Below are positions 1-5,451 of a stretch of 5,451 bases of DNA, piece by piece. Made by a program: the position numbers and the translations under genes. The stretch is from an uncultured Clostridia bacterium (lineage in GTDB: Bacteria; Bacillota; Clostridia; Christensenellales; UBA1242), in assembly GCA_947623775.1 (NCBI GenBank), contig CANQHL010000075.1:1-5451 (forward strand), read 5' to 3'. Each line of letters opens with the position of its first letter. The stretch's first letter is position 1. A model generated the notes under the pieces. It was not told where the DNA came from and did no database searches. It was given only the letters and a program-made list of their open reading frames with translations.

Positions 1-1800
1 AATATTGACTGGGGTATTTCAAGAAATAGATATTGGGGAACGCCATTGCCATTCTGGGTATGTCCGAACGGCCATATTCATGTTGTGGGAAGTGTTGATG
101 AAATTGAAAAATTATCAGGTGTTCGCCCTGACGACTTGCATAAACCATGCCTTGACAAAATAAAATTTCCATGTCCAGCATGTGGCGAGGAAATGAAAAG
201 AACGCCGGAGGTTATGGATTGCTGGTTTGATAGTGGAGCCATGCCTTTTGCACAATATCATTATCCTTTTGAAAATAAAGAGACTTTTGAAAAATCTTTC
301 CCTGCGGATTATATAAGCGAGGCAATCGATCAAACAAGAGGGTGGTTTTACACATTGCAGGCAGTAAACACTGCATTATTCAATAAATCCCCATATAAAT
401 CTTGCAATCTTTTGGGATTGGTTCTTGACAAACATGGATTAAAAATGTCAAAATCACTTGGCAATGGTGTTGACCCTTGGTCTGTTTTGGATAACGAAGG
501 GGCTGATGCTTTAAGGTGGTATTTCTATAACAGTTGTGTTCCAGGACAAGGAATTGCATTCAATGAAGATAATTTGGTGGATTTACAGAGAAAATTTATG
601 GGTACACTTTGGAATGTTTATGCTTTTTATGTGCTTTATGCCGAAATTGACCAAATTGATCCGACAAAATATAGTTTTGAAGATTGCAAATTGACATTCC
701 TCGATAGATGGCTCTTATCAGACTTTAATGCTCTTATCAAATTTGTAGATGAAAATCTTGAAAAACTTGATATACTTTCTGCTGCAAGAGAAATTACTTC
801 CTTTGTTGATAAGTTGTCAAATTGGTATGTAAGACGTTCACGTGAAAGATTTTGGCAAAGTGAAAACACCGGCGAAAAATTGTCCGCATACAAAACACTT
901 TATGAAGTTTTGGTTGGGCTTTCAAAACTTTTGGCTCCATTCTTGCCATTCTTATCTGAGGAAATTTATCAAAATTTAGTTAAAAATCTTGATAAAAATG
1001 CTCCAGAAAGCGTACATTTCTGCGAATTTCCTAAAGCGAATGAAAATATGATTGACACTTCATTAAATGAGGGTATGGATAAAGTGCTTGAAATAGTCAA
1101 TCTTGGAAGAACGACGCGGGCATCAAGTGGCGTAAAAAATCGTCAACCTCTTGCCAAAGTTTTGATATGCTCAACAAAGGAATTAAATTTAGATAATTCT
1201 CTTCTTGAACTAATAAAAGATGAATTAAATGTCGAAAATGTTGAATTTCTTGATAATGCAGATGAATATGTTTCTTTTGAGTTAAAACCACAATTAAAGA
1301 CACTGGGGCCAAAATATGGGAAAAATTTGAATGATATTAGAGAATTTTTAACAAATTGCAATTCAACGGAGGTTGTAAGCAAAACGAAACAGGGTGAAGT
1401 TGTCAAATTTACAACAAAAAGTGGCGTTGACATTGAATTAACTTTGCAAGATTTGCTTATATCTTTAAAAAATAAAGAGGGCTATTATTCAGACACAAAC
1501 GGTGACACTACGGTGATTTTGGATACTTTAATTGACCAAAGATTGAAAGAAAAGGGAATAATTGCTGAGTTTATAAGCAAAGTTCAGAATTTAAGAAAGG
1601 AAAGTGGACTGGAAGTTGTTGACCATATTTCTCTTCAAATAAGTGGTGATGAGGAACTTGAAAAGATAATTTTAGCAAGCAAAGCAACATCTGCAAAAAC
1701 TCTTCTTGCTGATAATTTCGCAAAAGGAAATGTGGGTGAGAATAAAACGACAATGGTGATTGACAATCATTCATTGGACATATATTTAACAAAAATTTAA
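1..1800 (+). CDS. ileS: Isoleucyl-tRNA synthetase, type 2 (3' part; 5' end outside window)
   Basis: Cytosolic class I aminoacyl-tRNA synthetase that charges tRNA-Ile with isoleucine. The reading frame is open from base 1, giving 599 residues with no start in the window; the TTG at 46 is an internal Leu codon. The fragment begins in the connecting region just after the editing domain (SRNRYWGTPLPFW, residues 7-19). Candidate metal-binding cysteines follow at 21, 58 and 61 (CPAC), then MDCWFDSG at 73-80. The ATP-binding KMSKS signature is at residues 148-152 (bases 442-456). The anticodon-binding helical domain starts near LDRWLLS (about 234) and includes NWYVRRSRERFW (274-285). The C-terminal extension with GPKYGK near 435-440 is typical of the eukaryote-like IleRS2 group, known for members with low mupirocin sensitivity. 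That group is usually a little over 1000 residues, so roughly 430 N-terminal residues, including the HIGH motif and the editing domain, lie outside. Ends with TAA, followed by a terminator. Confidence 0.97.
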   Translation, partial: NIDWGISRNRYWGTPLPFWVCPNGHIHVVGSVDEIEKLSGVRPDDLHKPCLDKIKFPCPACGEEMKRTPEVMDCWFDSGAMPFAQYHYPFENKETFEKSFPADYISEAIDQTRGWFYTLQAVNTALFNKSPYKSCNLLGLVLDKHGLKMSKSLGNGVDPWSVLDNEGADALRWYFYNSCVPGQGIAFNEDNLVDLQRKFMGTLWNVYAFYVLYAEIDQIDPTKYSFEDCKLTFLDRWLLSDFNALIKFVDENLEKLDILSAAREITSFVDKLSNWYVRRSRERFWQSENTGEKLSAYKTLYEVLVGLSKLLAPFLPFLSEEIYQNLVKNLDKNAPESVHFCEFPKANENMIDTSLNEGMDKVLEIVNLGRTTRASSGVKNRQPLAKVLICSTKELNLDNSLLELIKDELNVENVEFLDNADEYVSFELKPQLKTLGPKYGKNLNDIREFLTNCNSTEVVSKTKQGEVVKFTTKSGVDIELTLQDLLISLKNKEGYYSDTNGDTTVILDTLIDQRLKEKGIIAEFISKVQNLRKESGLEVVDHISLQISGDEELEKIILASKATSAKTLLADNFAKGNVGENKTTMVIDNHSLDIYLTKI

Positions 1801-1881
1801 CAAAAAGAGGGAAAATTTCCATTTTAAGTGAATAAATAAAGTGAAATTATGTCTAATTTTACTGTCACGATAAATTTTTAG

Positions 1882-1906
1882 ATGGGGGATATTCCCTCCT
1901 TTTTTT
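1882..1906 (+). terminator. Intrinsic terminator downstream of ileS
   Basis: A G-rich arm at 1884-1889 (GGGGGA) pairs with 1893-1898 (TCCCTC). This gives a six-pair stem containing one G-U pair and a three-base loop (TAT), followed after one C by seven T's (1900-1906). It lies about 80 bases after the ileS stop and before the next promoter, so it should end ileS transcription. The stem is short, so readthrough into the LRR gene is possible. Confidence 0.7.
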
Positions 1907-1939
1907 ATAAACTCAAGCGTGTTTTATTTTTGCAAAGTA

Positions 1940-1968
1940 TTGATTTTTTAATGTCACAGTGATATAAT
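1940..1968 (+). promoter_or_regulatory. Sigma-70/SigA-type promoter for the LRR gene, placed for a leaderless mRNA
   Basis: A -35 box TTGATT (1940-1945) and a perfect -10 box TATAAT (1963-1968) are separated by 17 bases, the optimal spacing. The usual start point six or seven bases after the -10 box falls at about 1975, the A of the gene's ATG. No purine-rich Shine-Dalgarno sequence occurs in the 20 bases before the ATG. The box match is seen directly; the start point is inferred. Confidence 0.75.
1951..1965. promoter_or_regulatory. Candidate operator palindrome in the promoter spacer
   Basis: TCACAGTGA (1954-1962) is a perfect inverted repeat around a central A. It extends to 1951-1965 (ATGTCACAGTGATAT) with one mismatched pair (1953/1963). 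It abuts and overlaps the -10 box, where a bound repressor would block RNA polymerase. A partial copy (TGTCACGATA) lies upstream at 1863-1872. A nine-base palindrome can arise by chance in AT-rich DNA, so this is tentative. Confidence 0.3.
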
Positions 1969-1974
1969 AATGAT

Positions 1975-4938
1975 ATGATAATAGAAAATGGTGTATTAAA
2001 ACATATAGAAATCAAAGATGTGAAAGATGGAAAAATCATAATTCCGTCAAACGTTAAAAAAATTGATGAAAATGTTTTAAAAGGAATAGACAATAGTTTA
2101 GTCACCGAAATAGAGTTGAGCGATGGCGTTGAAGAGATTGGCGACAATGCTTTTTATGGCTGTGACATTAAAAGCATAAATTTACCAAGCAGTGTTCGTA
2201 ACATTGGAAAGGCAGCATTTTATCTATGTAAAAATTTGACAAAAATAACCTTGCCTGAAAATTTAGAGAAAATTGGGGAAGATGCTTTTCATTATACCGG
2301 CTTGCAAAAAATCAAAGTTCCAAAATCGGTAAAAGAAATGGGGGCAAGTGTATTTTCTGGTTGCCAAGACTTGCTTGAAGCCGATGTTGAATTTGAAGGC
2401 GACTTGCCTGATGATGCTTTCAGCACATGTGAAAAATTGACTACCGTTCGTCTTTCCGACAAAATAAAAGTGATTGGCAAACGGGCATTTCAATCATGTG
2501 AAAAACTTGTCAACATAGATTTATCACATGTTTCAGAAATTAATATATGTGCATTTAGAAAATGTTCTTTATCTAAAGGTATAAGCCTTGACAATGCAAA
2601 GACCATTGATGTTAGTGCGTTTGAGGCTACACATATACCATCAGTTAAATTCCCTGACAAAATAAAATTTTTGGGAGGTAAGTGTTTTTGCTACTCAAGT
2701 TTGAAAAGTGTAACACTTCCAAATGTAGAAGTTATGGGGCAAGGCGTTTTTGCGGCATGTAAAAATCTTAAAAGGGTTGACTTAGGCGAGGATATGTCAA
2801 CTATCCCCGAGTATACTTTTTATGATTGTAAAAATTTAAGAAAATTGACAAATGGGAAAAATATAAGAGTTGTTAGTGATAGATGTTTTTCCGGATGTAG
2901 TGAACTAGCGAATGCAGAATTTATTGAAAATGTTGAAAAAATTATGAAATCAGCATTTGAAAATTGTGAAAATTTGCGTTTTGTAAATTTAAAAAATGTT
3001 AGCACATTAGAACCGATGGCATTTTCTGGCTGCAGGAATTTGGAATTTGTTGATTTGAGCAAAAGCAGTTTAAGGAAATTAGAGGAACAAACTTTTGAAT
3101 CATGTAAAAAGTTGAGAAGAATAAATTTGCCACAAAACTTAGAGGAAATAAACAGTGAATGTTTCCAACAATGCCGCAGTCTGCATAAAATTGACTTTCC
3201 AACTTCCTTGCGAAGAATAGAACAATACGCGTTTGTAAATTCAGGACTTAAAATTGTTAAAATTCCTGAGGATACAGTTTGTTCAGATAATGCGTTCAGT
3301 TCATGCAATTATTTAAGAAAAGCTGAGGTAGGTGCAAAAGCATTTGATTTGTGTATGTTTGCCGATTGTCTCAGTTTAAAAGAAATATGGGCGGCAAATG
3401 ATGCCACGGTTGAAAGTCCACTTGAAACGGTCAACAGCAAATTTAAATCATTGCAAGGGAGCGAAAATGGCATTGTGCTTGCTTGCAGATCGACAAAATT
3501 GAAAAATTGCAATGAAGTTGTGTTGATAAAAAACTTGAATGGTTTGGAGCCTATGTGCTTATTCAATCTCTGGGATCAAAGAAAAAAAGTACAAAGTGAA
3601 GTTAGAAAAGCCAAAATGAGAGATTTTTACAACTTTACTTTTGATTATAGACTTGCCTCATCGTTTAAAAGTTTTGTTAAATCTGCAAACGTGAAATATT
3701 ACAAAAAAATTCCTATTATAAATTTAGTTGACAAAAACAATTCGGAAAGAATGCCGATTTCAGATTTGAGCCGCTTGTTTTATAATTTATACTATAATTT
3801 AGGAGGATTTTTACCTCCACAAAAGGAAACGAGAACAACTAAAAGCGGTCAAAGCGTTGAGGAAGAATACAATTATGCACAAAAAGTGGGTGAGTTTTTT
3901 AGAGAAAAACTTGCAAGTCCAAATGTTGCATTAGGTCAAGCGGTTGCAAATTTAGGCAGTATGATGTTTGACGGAAATAAGCCAGAATTTACAAAATTCA
4001 TTTTAGAGGGTGACAATTTTGACCAAATGCTTGAATATGAAACCCTTATGCCGGGATTTATCGGGGCATGTTACAACGAATTTGAGCAAATTCAAAAAAC
4101 AAACACTTCCAACAGAGGAAGTCAAAGACAATTGAAACCAACAGTAAAAAAATTCAAAGATTATTTTAGGACGACAAAATTTCGTGGTGTAACCGCAGCA
4201 ACTGAGGACATTGCAGAAACAATATCACCATATTTTGAATTCCAAGAGACATTTGAAGATGCTGTTGAAATTGACAATGAACGAAAAACAAACAATGTAC
4301 CTGACGATATACTTCAACATCCCGTCGAAGAGAAAGACGTGTTCGCCTTTATAGATGAGTATGCACATAAGATAAACAAATCCGCAAGCAAGACAACAAA
4401 ACTTATGGAGGAATTGTTAGACACGTCAGTGGTTGCCGAGTGGATGAAAAAGAGTGATCCGAGAAACTTTATACTAGGTAAACTTTGTGATTGCTGTGCA
4501 CACCTTGAGGGGGCAGGATATGGAATAATGCGTGCAAGCATTGTAGCCCCCGATGTGCAAAACCTTATTTTAAAAGATTCAAGTGGCAGAATTTTGGCAA
4601 AATCAACTCTCTATGTAAACAGGCAAGAGGGCTATGGCGTATTCAACAATGTGGAAGTAGGGACTATGGTCGATAAAACCAAACGTGAACAAATTCACAA
4701 AAAGTACAAGTTGGCAGCAGCAGTTTTTGCAAAAAAATATAATGAGGAACACCCTGATACACCTTTGACAAAAATTACAGTCGGAATGGGTCACAATGAT
4801 ATTGACGATATAATAAGAAAAGAGGACAAGAGGGCTGAGTATCCATTGCATGCAATCCCATACAATCGTTATGGTGGAAATTGGGGCGGCGATAGTAGAG
4901 AAGAGCAGTATATTGTTTGGGAAAACGAAGATAAATAG
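1975..4938 (+). CDS. Cytoplasmic BspA-type leucine-rich-repeat protein with unassigned C-terminal domain
   Basis: A 987-residue protein of unknown function. Residues about 40-470 carry roughly 19 LRRs of the BspA/TpLRR (LRR_5) type with a 21-24-residue period. Each is marked by an (A/C/T/V/M)F-x-x-C turn, beginning at 59, 81, 104, 126, 148, 171, 193, 215, 237, 258, 281, 304, 327, 349, 373, 396, 419, 440 and 461, and most are followed by an I-x-L-P strand. Residues about 525-825 look mainly helical and charged, without a family I can name. Residues about 826-987 form a separate domain: LGKLCDCCAHLEGAGYG (834-850), then predicted strands (QNLILKD, ILAKSTLYVN, GVFNNVEV), a long helix (903-925), a strand ITVGMGHND (934-942) and a C-terminal YIVWE strand. 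There is no signal peptide, membrane helix, LPXTG or lipobox, unlike most secreted BspA proteins, so it should act in the cytosol. The start is well fixed: an in-frame TGA at 1960-1962 leaves no other usual start. Flanked by its own promoter and terminator. I recall similar LRR plus C-terminal modules in gut Bacillota, but could not verify this. Confidence 0.9.
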   Translation: MIIENGVLKHIEIKDVKDGKIIIPSNVKKIDENVLKGIDNSLVTEIELSDGVEEIGDNAFYGCDIKSINLPSSVRNIGKAAFYLCKNLTKITLPENLEKIGEDAFHYTGLQKIKVPKSVKEMGASVFSGCQDLLEADVEFEGDLPDDAFSTCEKLTTVRLSDKIKVIGKRAFQSCEKLVNIDLSHVSEINICAFRKCSLSKGISLDNAKTIDVSAFEATHIPSVKFPDKIKFLGGKCFCYSSLKSVTLPNVEVMGQGVFAACKNLKRVDLGEDMSTIPEYTFYDCKNLRKLTNGKNIRVVSDRCFSGCSELANAEFIENVEKIMKSAFENCENLRFVNLKNVSTLEPMAFSGCRNLEFVDLSKSSLRKLEEQTFESCKKLRRINLPQNLEEINSECFQQCRSLHKIDFPTSLRRIEQYAFVNSGLKIVKIPEDTVCSDNAFSSCNYLRKAEVGAKAFDLCMFADCLSLKEIWAANDATVESPLETVNSKFKSLQGSENGIVLACRSTKLKNCNEVVLIKNLNGLEPMCLFNLWDQRKKVQSEVRKAKMRDFYNFTFDYRLASSFKSFVKSANVKYYKKIPIINLVDKNNSERMPISDLSRLFYNLYYNLGGFLPPQKETRTTKSGQSVEEEYNYAQKVGEFFREKLASPNVALGQAVANLGSMMFDGNKPEFTKFILEGDNFDQMLEYETLMPGFIGACYNEFEQIQKTNTSNRGSQRQLKPTVKKFKDYFRTTKFRGVTAATEDIAETISPYFEFQETFEDAVEIDNERKTNNVPDDILQHPVEEKDVFAFIDEYAHKINKSASKTTKLMEELLDTSVVAEWMKKSDPRNFILGKLCDCCAHLEGAGYGIMRASIVAPDVQNLILKDSSGRILAKSTLYVNRQEGYGVFNNVEVGTMVDKTKREQIHKKYKLAAAVFAKKYNEEHPDTPLTKITVGMGHNDIDDIIRKEDKRAEYPLHAIPYNRYGGNWGGDSREEQYIVWENEDK

Positions 4939-5015
4939 ATTGAATTAAATGTTGCGATTCTGCGTTTACTATAAAAAAATCGTGAAACAATATTTGATTT
5001 ATATTTATTTTATAC

Positions 5016-5094
5016 AAAAAATTCCATTAAAATGAAGTGCACTCTAAAAGTTAGACAACTTATGAGGTGTATTTCAAAAGATGGAATTTTTTTT
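5016..5094 (+). terminator. Long three-tier hairpin with T8 tail, likely terminator of the LRR gene
   Basis: The outer stem pairs 5016-5027 (AAAAAATTCCAT) perfectly with 5081-5092 (ATGGAATTTTTT), and the T run continues to 5094. An A-rich internal loop separates it from a middle stem, 5033-5044 with 5064-5076, of 12 pairs including two G-U pairs and one bulged G. A top hairpin pairs AAGTT (5048-5052) with AACTT (5057-5061) around the loop AGAC. It ends about 155 bases after the LRR stop and 18 before the next -35 box. The A6 on the 5' side becomes a T run on the other strand, so it could terminate both ways. A mobile-element origin is an alternative or additional reading. Confidence 0.6.
5033..5076. 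repeat. Inverted-repeat core resembling abutted IS3/IS150-group ends (possible MITE relic)
   Basis: The 44-base core begins TGAAGTGCAC and ends GTGTATTTCA, so both termini read TGAArTrCAC inward. The left arm continues into AAAAGTTAGACA. From memory, IS150-group elements of the IS3 family have terminal repeats close to TGAACTGCACCC followed by AAAAGTTAGACA, and the left arm matches that style well. No transposase reading frame lies between the arms, so at most this is a minimal non-autonomous derivative or a scar. The flanking 12-base inverted repeats (5016-5027 and 5081-5092) are not a direct target duplication. Confidence 0.4.
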
Positions 5095-5111
5095 AATATC
5101 AATTTAAATAT

Positions 5112-5140
5112 TTGCAAAAATTCAAATAGTTTGATACAAT
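5112..5140 (+). promoter_or_regulatory. Sigma-70/SigA-type promoter for the methyltransferase gene
   Basis: A -35 box TTGCAA (5112-5117) and a -10 box TACAAT (5135-5140) are spaced by 17 bases. A TG one base before the -10 box (5132-5133) makes it an extended -10. The predicted start near 5147 leaves an untranslated leader of about 13 bases, which still includes the ribosome-binding site. Confidence 0.7.
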
Positions 5141-5150
5141 AAAATGTATT

Positions 5151-5154
5151 GGAG
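5151..5154 (+). promoter_or_regulatory. Ribosome-binding site (GGAG) of the methyltransferase gene
   Basis: GGAG ends five bases before the ATG at 5160 and fixes that codon as the start. It shows that this genome uses ordinary Shine-Dalgarno initiation, in contrast with the LRR gene upstream, which has none. Confidence 0.75.
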
Positions 5155-5159
5155 ATAAT

Positions 5160-5451
5160 ATGAAGCTAGCAAATAATTGGAAAGATTATAAAGTCCTCGC
5201 AACGGGGGATGGTGAAAAATTGGAGAAGTGGGGGAAATATATTCTTTTGCGTCCCGATCCTCAAATAATTTGGCATGCACAAACTCCGCTCGCAAGTTGC
5301 AAAAATCTTTCTGCACATTATTTACGCTCAAGTTCGGGCGGTGGAACGTGGGATTATAAGGAAAACTTACCCGAAAGATGGAATATAAAATATAAGGATA
5401 TAACATTTATTGTCAAACCAATGGGGTTTAAGCATACCGGTATTTTCCCAG
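5160..5451 (+). CDS. Class I SAM-dependent methyltransferase, RlmI-like (5' part; continues past right edge)
   Basis: The first 97 residues of a gene that runs off the window, with no stop reached. Visible motifs are ILLRPDPQIIW (28-38), SSSGGGTWDYKENLPERW (57-74) and KPMGFKHTGIFP (86-97). These match, from memory, the N-terminal region of the COG1092 family of SAM-dependent methyltransferases, which includes the 23S rRNA m5C methyltransferase RlmI. In that family the segment after FKHTG(L/I)FP leads into the SAM-binding Rossmann domain, so the catalytic part lies outside and cannot be inspected. Target base and exact orthology are therefore unknown. It has its own promoter and GGAG site. The preceding hairpin should insulate it from the LRR gene, so it is probably not in the same operon. 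The start is set by the ribosome-binding site. Confidence 0.8.
   Translation, partial: MKLANNWKDYKVLATGDGEKLEKWGKYILLRPDPQIIWHAQTPLASCKNLSAHYLRSSSGGGTWDYKENLPERWNIKYKDITFIVKPMGFKHTGIFP

Noticed and set aside
46..48. TTG as a possible start codon of the IleRS fragment
   Set aside because: The residues before it (SRNRYWGTPL) are conserved internal IleRS sequence in the same open frame, so this is an internal Leu codon of a gene cut by the window edge.
1810..1820. Short palindrome GGAAAATTTCC just after ileS
   Set aside because: The arms leave essentially no loop and no T run follows, so it is not a terminator. It is likely chance in AT-rich sequence.
2820..3308. Minus-strand open frame of 162 codons inside the LRR gene
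   Set aside because: It lies fully antisense to a well-supported repeat domain. Its length follows from the periodic composition of the LRR coding strand, and its translation shows no recognisable domain.
4486..4503. CDCCAH read as a classical zinc finger
   Set aside because: There is no second Cys/His pair at the spacing of a known zinc-finger class nearby. The cluster may bind metal or be catalytic, but a DNA-binding finger cannot be supported.
4952..4985. Weak inverted repeat TTGCGATT / AATCGTGA after the LRR stop codon
   Set aside because: The stem needs two G-U pairs and encloses an 18-base AT-rich loop with no T run after it. The hairpin at 5016-5094 is a far better terminator.
5122..5406. 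Minus-strand open frame of 94 codons over the start of the methyltransferase gene
   Set aside because: The + strand frame at 5160 has a promoter, a ribosome-binding site and recognisable family motifs. The antisense frame has none and would cross the promoter.
1..5451. CRISPR array, tRNA or rRNA genes
   Set aside because: No regularly spaced direct repeats with spacers, no tRNA-like cloverleaf or T-loop sequence in the intergenic regions, and no rRNA signature sequence were seen.

Overview
The window looks like chromosomal DNA from a low-G+C bacterium, most likely an uncultured Bacillota/Clostridia-type lineage. The basis is strongly AT-rich sequence, a type-2 (eukaryote-like) isoleucyl-tRNA synthetase, a clostridial-style RlmI-like methyltransferase, and a large cytoplasmic BspA-type leucine-rich-repeat (LRR) protein. 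All Trp codons I checked are TGG and the frames close with TAA or TAG, so nothing suggests code 4. The taxonomic call is an inference from gene style only.

Layout, all on the + strand. (1) Positions 1-1800 are the 3' part of ileS, entering from the left edge, followed by a short intrinsic terminator near 1884-1906. (2) Positions 1975-4938 are a complete 987-residue gene. Its N-terminal half is about 19 BspA-like LRRs. It continues into a mostly helical middle region and a C-terminal domain with a Cys cluster (CDCCAH) and a predicted alternating alpha/beta pattern. It has no signal peptide, membrane segment or sorting signal. Its promoter (TTGATT-17-TATAAT) lies so close that transcription should begin at, or within a base or two of, the ATG, and there is no Shine-Dalgarno sequence, so the mRNA is probably leaderless. 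A small palindrome (TCACAGTGA) sits in the promoter spacer. (3) Positions 5016-5094 form a long three-tier hairpin ending in eight T's. Its core resembles the terminal inverted repeats of IS3/IS150-group insertion sequences placed back to back, so it may be a MITE-like relic doubling as a terminator. (4) From 5160 to the right edge is the start of a SAM-dependent methyltransferase of the RlmI-like family, with its own near-consensus promoter and a GGAG ribosome-binding site.

ileS and the methyltransferase gene are ordinary translation-related genes. The LRR gene between them is a self-contained transcription unit (own promoter, own terminator) and looks like an accessory insert. It is the one unexplained system in the window: an intracellular LRR scaffold joined to an unassigned, possibly enzymatic, C-terminal domain.
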